Shown here: piece after piece, positions 23,657-31,450 of the stretch
Numbering within the stretch: the stretch's first letter is position 1
Layout of the letters: the number at the start of each line of letters is the position of its first letter
Assembly: GCA_964457365.1 (NCBI GenBank)
Contig: CAYWFP010000040.1
Coordinates: 1-33,024 of the forward strand
From: CAYWFP01 sp964457365
GTDB lineage: Bacteria; Planctomycetota; SZUA-567
Reading direction: 5' to 3'
DNA: 33,024 nucleotides
Position numbers and translations under genes: made by a program
Notes under the pieces: generated by a model
The model's database searches: none
What the model was told of the DNA's origin: nothing
What the model saw: only the letters and a program-made list of their open reading frames with translations

Positions 23657-25036
23657 ATGTGTGCACGTGCATATTCGACCGGATTCGTCTCGCTCTTGTT
23701 TTTGTTGTCATTTCTTGCCTTTTACGGTCACGCCGGGGAAGGGGAGGAGAAGGCCAGAACCGGCCATTATGTGGCCAACTTCAAGGAACGCCACCCGCTC
23801 TCGACCAAGGTGCGCGAACGCTGCTATGGCAAGCCCCAGGACGACCGGAAGGACGCGTACAAAATCGAGGAGGTGGACGTCGACGTCTACGTCCCCGAGG
23901 GTTACGACGGCAGCGAAGCCTACGGCTTGTACATTTATATTTCTCCCGACGACTACGGCGGGCCGTGGCGCGAATACAAGGACGTCATGGACAAGCACAA
24001 GCTCATCTATGCCGGCGGACAGAAGATCGGCAACAAGGAGGACGTCGCCAAGCGCTTCGGCGTCCCTCTCGATGCGGTACACAACCTCTGCAAGCAGTAC
24101 AACATCGACAAGCGGCGCATCTACATCAGCGGCACCTCCGGCGGCGGTCGATGCGCGAGCATGCTCGGCATCGGCTTCTCCGACGTCTTCATGGGCGCGG
24201 TGCCATTCGTCGGATGCAACGGGTATCGGGATATCCCTATTCCCGATAACAAGATCAAGCCCGGCTTTAACGAGCGTCCGGATCCGAAGCTGCTGCAGCG
24301 GGCCAAGACGCTCTGTCGCTTCGTCCTGATCAGCGGCGAGAAGGATTTCAACCTCGAAGGGACGAAACAGGTCTACGAGGACTACAAGCGCGACCGATTC
24401 CGGTACATCGACTTCTACAATGTTTCCGGTATGGGGCATACGCCGCCGGCGGCGGAATGGCTCGCCAAGGCCATCGTCTTCATGGACGCGCCGCTGGAGT
24501 GGATGGTGCTCTCGGAGCCGGCCTCGATGGTCGCGGGGGTGAAGCTGGACCACTTCGAGAGGTACGCCAAGCGGCTGGTGCCGGGCAAGTCCGTCCGCGG
24601 CACGTTGATGCGGCTGCAGAAATACGCCGAGGAGGAGGACGAGAAGGGCAAGGAGGCCGCGGCATTGATCGAAGCGGTGAAGCGTTATTACCGGCACGAA
24701 TTCGAACGCGGCGAGGAGTTGTGCAACAAGAAGCCGGCGGCGGCGGTGGCACACTTGGAACTGATGGCCGATACCTTCAAGGGCTTGCCGATGGAGGAGA
24801 AGATCGAGAAGCGCCTCGACGAGTTGACCGAGGACAAGACGGTCAAGATCGGGGCGAAGCTGCGGGAGGATTTCCTCGAATTGCAGGTCGATATCGGCGA
24901 GGACGGATTGACAAGCAAGTTGCGCAAGAAGAGCGAACGCCTGGCCGAGAAGATCGGCAAGTTGATCGAGGAAACCGAGAACGAAGGTCTCAAGCGCGAA
25001 CTGGGGCGGTATCGCGAGCAATTGGAGGCCGGATAG
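23657..25036 (+). CDS. Secreted alpha/beta-hydrolase (esterase-like) with coiled-coil C-terminus
   Basis: 459 residues. A signal peptide spans ~1-26 (FVSLLFLLSFLAFYGHAG). The alpha/beta-hydrolase core shows the nucleophile elbow SGTSGGGR (Ser161), Asp230 in LISGEKDF and His261 in VSGMGHTPP, a full Ser-Asp-His triad. Two early segments, VDVYVPEGYDGSEAYGLYIY and WREYKDVMDKHKLIYAGG, fit PHB-depolymerase or feruloyl-esterase-like proteins. The last ~150 residues are Lys/Glu-rich helices, as in Planctomycete-type secreted proteins. The ATG at 23657 has AAGGAG at ideal spacing. It is divergent from the giant protein and 10 bases upstream of the DUF6508 gene, probably cotranscribed. The substrate is unknown. 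Confidence 0.8.
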   Translation: MCARAYSTGFVSLLFLLSFLAFYGHAGEGEEKARTGHYVANFKERHPLSTKVRERCYGKPQDDRKDAYKIEEVDVDVYVPEGYDGSEAYGLYIYISPDDYGGPWREYKDVMDKHKLIYAGGQKIGNKEDVAKRFGVPLDAVHNLCKQYNIDKRRIYISGTSGGGRCASMLGIGFSDVFMGAVPFVGCNGYRDIPIPDNKIKPGFNERPDPKLLQRAKTLCRFVLISGEKDFNLEGTKQVYEDYKRDRFRYIDFYNVSGMGHTPPAAEWLAKAIVFMDAPLEWMVLSEPASMVAGVKLDHFERYAKRLVPGKSVRGTLMRLQKYAEEEDEKGKEAAALIEAVKRYYRHEFERGEELCNKKPAAAVAHLELMADTFKGLPMEEKIEKRLDELTEDKTVKIGAKLREDFLELQVDIGEDGLTSKLRKKSERLAEKIGKLIEETENEGLKRELGRYREQLEAG

Positions 25037-25046
25037 GGGGACGCCC

Positions 25047-25391
25047 GTGAACAGTCTGAGCGATCCGATCTCGATCCATGATGCCGATGCGCTTATCGCG
25101 TTGCTGCCGGAGATGGAAGACGGCGATTTCGGCCGCATGTGTGCGCCTGAGGGGACGACGCCGTATCCGCAGTACAGCGCGACGACGGTCAAGCTGATCG
25201 AAACGCTCCACGCCCACGGCTGGATCACGCCCTTCGACTGGCCGGAGTCGCAGGACGAGGGGCAGCGGTATATCGACGATCCGGCGTTGATCGGGAATGC
25301 CGACGCTCTGACATTGCGCAAGCTCCTGACGATGCACATCCGGGGCGACGGGTGGCGGTGGAGGAGGTGGGCGGCCCATCTCTGGTGGTGA
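25047..25391 (+). CDS. DUF6508-family protein, C-terminus possibly frameshifted
   Basis: 114 residues from a GTG with GGGGGA upstream. The pattern ALIALLPEMEDGDFGRM, YPQYSATTVKLIETLHAHGW, ITPFDWPE and LTLRKLLTMHIRGD is that of the DUF6508 family, whose function is unknown. Relatives usually continue after HxRxD with RFxEGHL and a further 15-30 residues. Here the frame instead gives GWRWRRWAAHLWW and stops, over a G-rich run (25350-25375) where a base gain or loss would be easy. The last ~14 residues may therefore be out of frame. It lies 10 bases after the esterase-like gene. Confidence 0.6.
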   Translation: MNSLSDPISIHDADALIALLPEMEDGDFGRMCAPEGTTPYPQYSATTVKLIETLHAHGWITPFDWPESQDEGQRYIDDPALIGNADALTLRKLLTMHIRGDGWRWRRWAAHLWW

Positions 25392-25406
25392 ACCCAGAGT
25401 GAAATC

Positions 25407-25447
25407 GGGTCATTTTGACCCACGAATTCCGCTGAAGACCCTTTTTT
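25407..25447 (+). terminator. Possible terminator after the esterase/DUF6508 pair
   Basis: GGGTCA (25407-25412) pairs with TGACCC (25416-25421), or GGGTC pairs with the later GACCC (25437-25441), which is directly followed by TTTTTT (25442-25447). The second fold has a long loop, so the terminator is only moderately supported. Confidence 0.4.
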
Positions 25448-25484
25448 GATGCCACCGCCAAAAGTCGTCCGCATGAAGCCGAAC

Positions 25485-25570
25485 CTACTATATCTTGCGG
25501 CGCCAGGCTCCTTGGCGTACAAGATGTGAGCCGACACGGGACTTTTGACGGAGGCGTCTACTATATCTTG
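25485..25570. repeat. Pair of 13-bp direct repeats
   Basis: CTACTATATCTTG occurs at 25485-25497 and again at 25558-25570, 73 bases apart. They sit where base composition changes from GC-rich to AT-richer, just before the formyltransferase gene. They may be tandem regulator sites or the footprint of an insertion. The rest of 25448-25702 shows no gene. Confidence 0.5.
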
Positions 25571-25702
25571 TTGATGTTTTCCCCCAGACGAGTATAGTAT
25601 CTCAATAGCGGAAGGCGGGCTATGGTTGCGGGCGGAAGGCCCAGTGCCGGGTTCCCATGGGAACTGTCTGCATGAAGTAGCGGCTTACGAGATGGAGGAG
25701 CC

Positions 25703-25843
25703 ATGGGGAAACTATCGTTGCCCAAGAAGTTCCTCAGCGCCGCCATTTCCGACTATAACGCCATGTTAGCCTGCACAAACACAAGGAGACGAAATGAGTC
25801 CATCAATACTATTCATCGGGAAGAAAAAAGACTTTTACTGTGA
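25703..25843 (+). CDS. Possible small ORF (46 aa) overlapping the formyltransferase start
   Basis: ATG at 25703 just after GGAGGAG; the product begins MGKLSLPKKFLSAAISDYNA and ends RLLL. It overlaps the next gene by 50 bases in another frame. It may be a leader peptide, a truncated gene start or chance. No family recognised. Confidence 0.2.
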   Translation: MGKLSLPKKFLSAAISDYNAMLACTNTRRRNESINTIHREEKRLLL

Positions 25844-26489
25844 GCGAGCGGTGGAATTCGTGAAGGCTCATTTCCCTGAACACGAAATTTTACTGGGAAA
25901 GCGGGGCGACCAAATTCCGGAAGACACCGGATGGTGGAAGGGTGATTACATTATATCCTACCTATCGCCTTGGATAATTCCAGAATACCTTCTTAACAGA
26001 GCGGAAAAGGCAAGTATAAATTTTCACCCCGGTCCACCAGAGTATCCGGGAATTGGATGCACGAATTTCGCCATTTATGACAAAGCAGATACCTTTGGCG
26101 TAACCTACCACCATATGAATCCTAAAGTCGATACAGGGGAGATGATTGTCGTAAAACGATTCCCGCTTTATGAAAGCGATACGGTTTTCACGCTGACAGA
26201 TAGATGTTATGGCTATATCCTTCAACTATTCTATGAGATTACATCTTTGATTCTTGCGGGCGATGACCTACCTAAATCAGATGAATTGTGGAAACGAACG
26301 CCATATAAACGTAAAGAACTTGATGAATTATGTAGAATCACACCTGATATGTCGCCCCAAGAAATAAAGAGACGGGTAAAAGCTGTTACTTTCCCAAATG
26401 CACCAGGTGCATATATTGAGATAGATGGTATGAAATTCAACTATGAAACGAACGGATGTATCTCGCAGTTCCGGGGACAGTTTACTTAA
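25794..26489 (+). CDS. Sugar N-formyltransferase-like protein (FMT fold)
   Basis: 231 residues. Transfers a formyl group from N10-formyl-tetrahydrofolate to an amino sugar in relatives such as those making N-formylated nucleotide sugars; methionyl-tRNA formyltransferase shares the fold but is ~310 residues. The catalytic triad is Asn76 and His78 in SINFHPGPP and Asp113 in KVDTGEMI, with FMT-like spacing. YPGIGCTNFAIY and FGVTYHHMNP are the usual flanking strands. There is a short C-terminal domain. The ATG has AAGGAG at 5-base spacing. The gene is visibly AT-richer than its neighbours (26 G+C in the 60 bases 26161-26220), which suggests transfer. The sugar-cluster context argues for a surface amino-sugar substrate. 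Confidence 0.8.
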   Translation: MSPSILFIGKKKDFYCERAVEFVKAHFPEHEILLGKRGDQIPEDTGWWKGDYIISYLSPWIIPEYLLNRAEKASINFHPGPPEYPGIGCTNFAIYDKADTFGVTYHHMNPKVDTGEMIVVKRFPLYESDTVFTLTDRCYGYILQLFYEITSLILAGDDLPKSDELWKRTPYKRKELDELCRITPDMSPQEIKRRVKAVTFPNAPGAYIEIDGMKFNYETNGCISQFRGQFT

Positions 26490-26558
26490 TTCGGAGGAAT
26501 CTACTAGAAAATTTCAAAACGCCCTGATGGTTTTTTCCGATATGCATAAGTCTACATG

Positions 26559-27218
26559 CTAATCCGTTGACGAAACCGCTCGTGCCGGATTACCGATGAC
26601 GGTCGTCGCCGGATCCACGTCCCGGACGACGACCGCGCCGGCACCCACGACGGCATCGGCCCCGATCCGTATGCCCTGGCGAACGAGGGCTCCCGCACCG
26701 ATATGAACCCGGGGCCCTACCTCCACCGCACCGCATAATGTCGCCCCGGAAGCGATATGCGTATGCGCGCCGATACGGCAATGATGCTCGACGATCGCGC
26801 CGCTGTTGAGCAGCACATTCTCTTCGAGTTTGGCTTCGGTATTGACGATGACGCCGGCCAAACATTGCACGCTAGCGCCGAGCTTCGCGGAAGGAGCAAT
26901 AATAGCGGCCGGATGGACAATGGTCAGCGGTTCCAATCCGGCCGCGCATCCGGTCTGGAATAAACGTTCGCGCGCACGGTTTGCGCCGGCGCTCCCCACC
27001 GCAACGGCGAAGTGGGCGATACCGTCGGCTGTCAATTCCGGCAAGCGCGCTTCGTCGCCAAGGACGGTCACCGAACCGAACGCCGTTCCCCAGCGGGAGG
27101 AATCCGCGTCCAGAACGCCGGCCAACTCCACGTCCGACAAATCGGAGATGCATTCCAGCAACACGGATGCATGCCCGCCGGCGCCGAGCAGGACAAGTTT
27201 GATCGGAATACTCGGCAT
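26559..27218 (-). CDS. neuD: PglD/NeuD-family sugar acetyltransferase
   Basis: 219 residues. Adds an acetyl group to an amino or hydroxyl group of a bacillosamine- or sialic-acid-type sugar. The N-terminal Rossmann-like half has LVLLGAGGHASVL (GAGGHA at 12-17). The C-terminal left-handed beta-helix (~104-205) is built of hexapeptides (HPAAIIAPSAKLG, IGAHTHIASGATL, VGAGAVVVRDV). His145/His146 in AIVEHHCRIG fit the catalytic base, and IGNPARAV closes the domain. The start at 27218 follows AAAAGGA with 8-base spacing; the longer frame to 27593 is rejected. It runs opposite to the flanking formyltransferase and neuA. PglD would N-acetylate; NeuD O-acetylates; which applies here is open. Confidence 0.87.
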   Translation of the reverse strand: MPSIPIKLVLLGAGGHASVLLECISDLSDVELAGVLDADSSRWGTAFGSVTVLGDEARLPELTADGIAHFAVAVGSAGANRARERLFQTGCAAGLEPLTIVHPAAIIAPSAKLGASVQCLAGVIVNTEAKLEENVLLNSGAIVEHHCRIGAHTHIASGATLCGAVEVGPRVHIGAGALVRQGIRIGADAVVGAGAVVVRDVDPATTVIGNPARAVSSTD

Positions 27219-27408
27219 TATGTGATTCCTTTTCAGTGACCCGCAACGGCGTCGGATCCACAAATCGTTAATAATGATGCGCAACGGTGCCCGTCGCGGC
27301 ATACCCGCAGATGTAGCGATATGCGGGGTCGAAGTCAAAAACCAATTTTGCGACTCTCGGTTTGTTTCGAGGCAAACGTTGTTGTCGAAAACGGAATGAC
27401 ACTGAGCC

Positions 27409-27437
27409 TTGGTATTTAGGCGGAAAACGCGTAAACT
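27409..27437 (+). promoter_or_regulatory. Possible promoter of neuA
   Basis: TTGGTA (27409-27414), 17-base spacer, TAAACT (27432-27437), about 35 bases before the neuA ATG. Upstream in the same 254-base divergent gap an inverted repeat CCCGCA/TGCGGG lies near 27305-27330. Confidence 0.4.
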
Positions 27438-27472
27438 ACCCGTTCGGATTCGCTGTTCGGGAGGAGGGTTTG

Positions 27473-28159
27473 ATGAGCGTTGTCGCCTGCATCTGTGCAC
27501 GCGGAGGATCGAAAGGAGTGCCGGGGAAGAACATTCGCCTGCTGGCCGGCCGGCCCCTGATCGGTTGGGCCATCGATACGGCACTGGAAACACCGTCGAT
27601 CGACCGCGTGATCGTCTCGACCGACAGCGAGGAGATCGCGGCGGTCGCCAGGGATTGCGGCGCGGAAGTCCCGTTCATCCGGCCGGTCGAACTCGCGGAC
27701 GACCGCGCGCCGCATTGGGCGGTCTGGCAACACGCCCTGGAGGGGATCGCCCAACCGGATCTGGAGATCTTTGTCGACCTGCACACCACCTGCCCGTTCC
27801 GCTCGGTAGAGGACGTGGAGGGCACGATCACGCTGTTGCGGAAAACGCCGGAGGCGGATGCGGCGATCACGGTATGCGAGTCGGAGCGCAACCCGTATTT
27901 CAACATGGTCCAATGCGATGACAAGCGGCGCGCGCGGCTGGTCTGCGAGCCGGAGACAGGATTGGCCCACCGGCAAGCCGCGCCGAAGGTGTACAGCATC
28001 AATACCGCCGCATACGCGCTCCGGCCCGCGTTCATCCAGTCTCGCGAGCGTCTCTTCGACGGGCACGTGGTCGCTTACGAGATGCCGCCCGAACGTTCGT
28101 TGGATATCGATACCGAGCTGGATTTCGAGATCGCGGGCTTTCTCGCAACGACCAGATGA
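27473..28159 (+). CDS. neuA: CMP-nonulosonate (sialic/legionaminic acid) cytidylyltransferase
   Basis: 228 residues. Activates a nine-carbon sugar acid with CTP to give its CMP form for glycosyltransferases. The nucleotide-binding signature ARGGSKGVPGKN is at 9-20, with VIVSTDSEEIA and the later LHTTCPFRSVEDV. The metal-binding pair is Asp211/Asp213 in SLDIDTELDFE. The length equals short NeuA/LegF enzymes. The ATG at 27473 has AGGAGGG just upstream; the longer frame from 27362 is not supported. It shares a pathway with neuB and neuC 1 kb downstream although a minus-strand gene separates them. Its last 85 bases overlap the methyltransferase gene tail to tail. Confidence 0.92.
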   Translation: MSVVACICARGGSKGVPGKNIRLLAGRPLIGWAIDTALETPSIDRVIVSTDSEEIAAVARDCGAEVPFIRPVELADDRAPHWAVWQHALEGIAQPDLEIFVDLHTTCPFRSVEDVEGTITLLRKTPEADAAITVCESERNPYFNMVQCDDKRRARLVCEPETGLAHRQAAPKVYSINTAAYALRPAFIQSRERLFDGHVVAYEMPPERSLDIDTELDFEIAGFLATTR

Positions 28160-28854
28160 TTATTCGGCTCCTCCTGAAGATCGGCGATCGAGAACAGAAG
28201 GCATAGAGGAAACATCGCCAGCGCCGCCAGCAGCATCAACGGCAGCAACAGATAGAAAAGCCATCCGCGGACATATTCTCTGCTCGAGAACGAGGACAAT
28301 CGAAAAGCGGTGAATGGCAGCAGGAACAGGCGCGAGGCCAGCGTGCTCCAGAAGCCCCCGAGCGGCTGCAGACTCACGATCTCCAGATCGCATTCCTTCA
28401 TCGTCTGCTGGATCCAGTAGCGTGTGAAATTGTAGTAGTGATGCGGAATTCCATGGAGTGTAGAGGTCTGAGGAATCAGGAAGATCGCGTGGCCGCCGGG
28501 TTTGAGTACGCGGCGGATCTCGCGCACCATGGCCAGTGGATCGAAGACATGTTCCAGTACCTGTATGCTCAGCACGGTATCGAAAGAGTCGTCGCGAAGT
28601 CCGCAGCGGCAGCCGTCCATTACGGCGAACACGTGGCGCCGATCTCCGGCGCGCGCAATCGCTTCGTCGCTGACATCGGCGGTGAGCCACAAATCAAAAT
28701 CGAGCCCCATCTTCCCGACACGCTCGTAGAAATCCCGCCCGCCCAGATCTAGTACGCGCGCGCCGCAGAAGCGGCGCAGTGCATGATGCAGCGCCCGCAG
28801 ACGAAGATCGCGTAGCGCATAGACGAAAGCGAGAACCCATCCGCGCGCGAACAT
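28075..28854 (-). CDS. Class I SAM-dependent methyltransferase with membrane-associated C-terminus
   Basis: 259 residues. SAM-binding motif I is VLDLGG (34-39), the acidic post-I residue is Asp60, motif II is VLSIQVLEHVFDP (94-106) and motif III LKPGGHAIFLIP (117-128): the Methyltransf_11 pattern. HGIPHHYYNFTRYW (134-147) is typical of enzymes in polysaccharide clusters. A hydrophobic stretch at ~198-224 (LFYLLLPLMLLAALAMFPLC) suggests membrane attachment. The ATG at 28854 follows AGGAG. It probably O- or N-methylates a surface sugar or lipid carrier intermediate. Its 3' end overlaps neuA by 85 bases in the opposite direction, giving mutually antisense mRNA ends. Confidence 0.83.
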   Translation of the reverse strand: MFARGWVLAFVYALRDLRLRALHHALRRFCGARVLDLGGRDFYERVGKMGLDFDLWLTADVSDEAIARAGDRRHVFAVMDGCRCGLRDDSFDTVLSIQVLEHVFDPLAMVREIRRVLKPGGHAIFLIPQTSTLHGIPHHYYNFTRYWIQQTMKECDLEIVSLQPLGGFWSTLASRLFLLPFTAFRLSSFSSREYVRGWLFYLLLPLMLLAALAMFPLCLLFSIADLQEEPNNHLVVARKPAISKSSSVSISNERSGGIS

Positions 28855-29126
28855 GGCGCTCCTGCTAGTATCATCGATTACACTCTTCGGCCGGTCGAGA
28901 CGAATCTGCGTCAGCCTCGCATCTCGGAAAATAGTATCCCGTTAGCGAGCTTTTCGCAATGCGGTCGCCGTGTTCCAGATAAAGATTCAGTAGCGTGTTT
29001 CCGCGGATGGCTTTCACCACACAAGAAACGCAATCCCTTCGGATCCGCGACATTCGGGAACGCGCGTCTGTGGACAGTCCACGGTTGATGGATCTGGAGA
29101 GAGGAACAGCTTCGTCTGCCATTCGC
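28855..29126. other. Intergenic region upstream of the neuB operon
   Basis: No supported gene. A minus-strand frame at 28871-29122 (83 codons) lacks a ribosome-binding site and a recognisable domain. A near-perfect palindrome GTGGAC-A-GTCCAC (29070-29082) lies 44 bases upstream of the neuB -35 box and might be a regulator site. Confidence 0.35.
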
Positions 29127-29154
29127 TTGACCCTGGCCCCGGTGGCGCTATAAT
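29127..29154 (+). promoter_or_regulatory. Strong sigma-70 promoter of the neuB operon
   Basis: TTGACC (29127-29132), 16-base spacer, perfect TATAAT (29149-29154), leaving a leader of about 32 bases before the neuB ATG at 29193. Confidence 0.75.
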
Positions 29155-29192
29155 GCCATTTTTGAGCGGCTTTCTCCGGAGCGAGTCTCTCG

Positions 29193-30257
29193 ATGACCCA
29201 TGGTGAGTCCCAGTCGATTTCTCTCGGCAGCGCCTCTATCGGAAAAGGCGCGCGTTGTTTTGTGGTTGCCGAAGCCGGGGTGAATCACAACGGCGATCTC
29301 GGACTGGCCAGGGCGTTGATCGATGCCGCCGCTGAAGCGGAGGCGGACGCGGTCAAATTCCAGACCTTCCGCGCGGACCGGGTCGTCGGCGCACGAGCGG
29401 CCAAGGCCGCCTATCAACAGAAAACCACCGACGCCGGCGAATCGCAGCAGGCGATGCTGCATAACCTGGAACTCGGCCGATCTGCTCATGAAGAACTGAT
29501 CGCTCACGCACGGGCGCGCGGCATTCTGTTCCTGTCGACTCCATTCGACATCGAGAGCGCACGGCTGCTCGTCGAACTGGGTCTGCCGCTCTTGAAAATC
29601 CCCTCCGGCGAGGTAACGAATCTGCCTTTTCTGGAACGTTTGGGAGAATTCGGGCTGCCTGTCCTTCTGTCGACCGGCATGTCGACGCTCGACGAGGTGG
29701 ATGTCGCGGTACGAACATTGCGCAAGGGCGGCGTGGCGGAACTGGCCCTTTTCCATTGCGTGAGCTGCTATCCGACATCGCCGGCGGATGCGAACCTGCG
29801 GGCAATGGAAACGTTGCGTACAACCTTTGGCGTACCGGTCGGCTTCTCCGATCACACTATCGGCACCCATGTCGCGCTGGCGGCGGTCGCGCTCGGCGCG
29901 GAACTGATTGAGAAGCATCTGACCGTTGACACGTCGCTGCCGGGCCCGGATCATGCCGCATCCATGGAGCCGGACGATTTCGCGCGCATGGTGCGGGAAA
30001 TCCGCGAAGTGGAGTCGGCCTTCGGCACGGGGATCAAGCAGCCGGTACCCGCCGAGGCGAACGTGAAGGATGTGGCACGGCGGAGTCTGGTCTCGACGCG
30101 GGATATTGCCAAAGGTACACGCATCGGCGAAGATGATATCGTCGCACTTCGCCCGGGAACCGGTATTCCGCCTGCCGATCAGAACCGCATTCTCGGACGT
30201 ATTGCTGCATGTGACATACCCGCAGACGCTCTTCTCGAATGGGAGATGCTCGCGTGA
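29193..30257 (+). CDS. neuB: Nonulosonate synthase (NeuB/LegI family)
   Basis: 354 residues. Condenses phosphoenolpyruvate with a six-carbon N-acyl amino sugar to form a sialic-, legionaminic- or related nonulosonic acid. The TIM barrel starts FVVAEAGVNHNGDLGLA; DAVKFQTFRADRV, FLSTPFDIESA, LLKIPSGEVTNLPFLE and GFSDHTIGTHVALAA are the family strands that bind PEP and the metal. The C-terminal antifreeze-like SAF domain fills ~290-354 (SLVSTRDIAKGTRIGEDDIV). Length is normal (~340-360). First gene of a four-gene overlapping operon. Whether the product is Neu5Ac-type or Leg-type cannot be settled here; the GDP-sugar genes of the Leg route are not in the window. Confidence 0.93.
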   Translation: MTHGESQSISLGSASIGKGARCFVVAEAGVNHNGDLGLARALIDAAAEAEADAVKFQTFRADRVVGARAAKAAYQQKTTDAGESQQAMLHNLELGRSAHEELIAHARARGILFLSTPFDIESARLLVELGLPLLKIPSGEVTNLPFLERLGEFGLPVLLSTGMSTLDEVDVAVRTLRKGGVAELALFHCVSCYPTSPADANLRAMETLRTTFGVPVGFSDHTIGTHVALAAVALGAELIEKHLTVDTSLPGPDHAASMEPDDFARMVREIREVESAFGTGIKQPVPAEANVKDVARRSLVSTRDIAKGTRIGEDDIVALRPGTGIPPADQNRILGRIAACDIPADALLEWEMLA

Positions 30258-31450
30258 AGATCGGCGTCGTCACTGTCGCGCGTTCGGATTACGGCATCTA
30301 CTCTCCCTTGCTGCGGAGACTGCATGCCGACCCGCGTTTCGAGTTGACGCTATATGTCACCGGCGCGCACCTGAGCGAGGTGCACGGCATGACTGTCTCG
30401 GAGATCGAAAACGACGGCTACCGCATCGCCGCGCGTGTGCCGCTGGATCTGTCGACAGATACGCCGGCGGCGGTCGCCCGCGCGATGGGGGAATGTACGC
30501 GTGGCTTCGCTAGCGCCTTCGAGCAGGAGCGCCCCGACCTTCTCTTCCTGCTGGGCGATCGCTACGAGATGCATGCCGCCGCCTGCGCTAGCGTGCCTTT
30601 CAATATACCACTGGCGCATCTGCACGGCGGGGAGTTGACCTACGGGGCCTTCGACGACGTGCTGCGTCACTCGATCACCAAAATGTCGCATCTGCATTTC
30701 GTGGCTACGAAGGTGTATGCTCAACGGGTGATCCAGATGGGCGAAGAACCGTGGCGGGTACACTGCGTCAGCGGGCTTTCGCTGGACAATCTGGAGGAGA
30801 TCGACTGGCTGACGCGGGAGCAACTGGCCGAACGTGTCGGCCTGCCGCTCGATAACGATCCGTTACTCGTTACCTATCATCCGGTTACGCGAGAGCAGGA
30901 GCAGTCGGATCGTTTCGTACAGGCGCTTCTGGACGCGCTGGAGACGGCGCAGAATCCGGTTGTAATTACCATGCCGAATGCGGATACTGAGTCCTTTACG
31001 ATCCGCAGCGCGCTGAAGCGGTTCGCCGATGCGCACGACAACGCGGTTGCGGCCGAGAACCTCGGCACGCAGGCGTATTTTTCGATGATGAAAATCGCCG
31101 CGGTGATGGTGGGAAATTCCTCAAGCGGGATTCTGGAGGCCGGGTCGTTCGCTTTGCCGGTGATCAATCTCGGCAATCGACAAGCCGGGCGCGTCCGGGG
31201 AGACAACGTGATCGACCTCCCCGACGGCAACGCCGAGCGTTTGAAGAGCGAACTGCAGGCGGTTCTGGCGCGACACGCATCGGGATGGCGGCCGAATGGA
31301 GAGAATCCGTACGGCGGCGGAGGCTGCGCCAAACGGATTGTGGAGCTTCTTGCTGAGCTGCCCGGGAAAACGGTTCTGATCGACAAGCGGTTTCATGATA
31401 CACGGATGAGAAAAACGACCTGTAGCGGTTGCAACGAGTCGGTATCATGA
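30254..31450 (+). CDS. neuC: UDP-GlcNAc 2-epimerase, hydrolysing (NeuC/LegG family)
   Basis: 398 residues. Removes UDP while epimerising C2 to give the free ManNAc-type sugar used by NeuB. VKIGVVTVARSDYGIY is the usual N-terminus; LFLLGDRYEMHAAACA, HLHGGELTYGAFDDVLRHSI, VTYHPVTREQ and GNSSSGILEAGSF are the GT-B-fold residues that contact UDP-sugar. The start is taken as the GTG at 30254, which overlaps the neuB stop by four bases and gives the family N-terminus; an ATG at 30239 is possible. It ends with an ATGA overlap to the hisF-like gene. Tight coupling to neuB makes the role clear. Confidence 0.92.
   Translation: MKIGVVTVARSDYGIYSPLLRRLHADPRFELTLYVTGAHLSEVHGMTVSEIENDGYRIAARVPLDLSTDTPAAVARAMGECTRGFASAFEQERPDLLFLLGDRYEMHAAACASVPFNIPLAHLHGGELTYGAFDDVLRHSITKMSHLHFVATKVYAQRVIQMGEEPWRVHCVSGLSLDNLEEIDWLTREQLAERVGLPLDNDPLLVTYHPVTREQEQSDRFVQALLDALETAQNPVVITMPNADTESFTIRSALKRFADAHDNAVAAENLGTQAYFSMMKIAAVMVGNSSSGILEAGSFALPVINLGNRQAGRVRGDNVIDLPDGNAERLKSELQAVLARHASGWRPNGENPYGGGGCAKRIVELLAELPGKTVLIDKRFHDTRMRKTTCSGCNESVS

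Noticed and set aside
23424..24329. 301-codon plus-strand ORF starting before the esterase gene
   Set aside because: Lacks a ribosome-binding site and runs out of frame through the esterase gene.
28871..29122. 83-codon minus-strand ORF before neuB
   Set aside because: No ribosome-binding site or family; it occupies the neuB upstream regulatory region.
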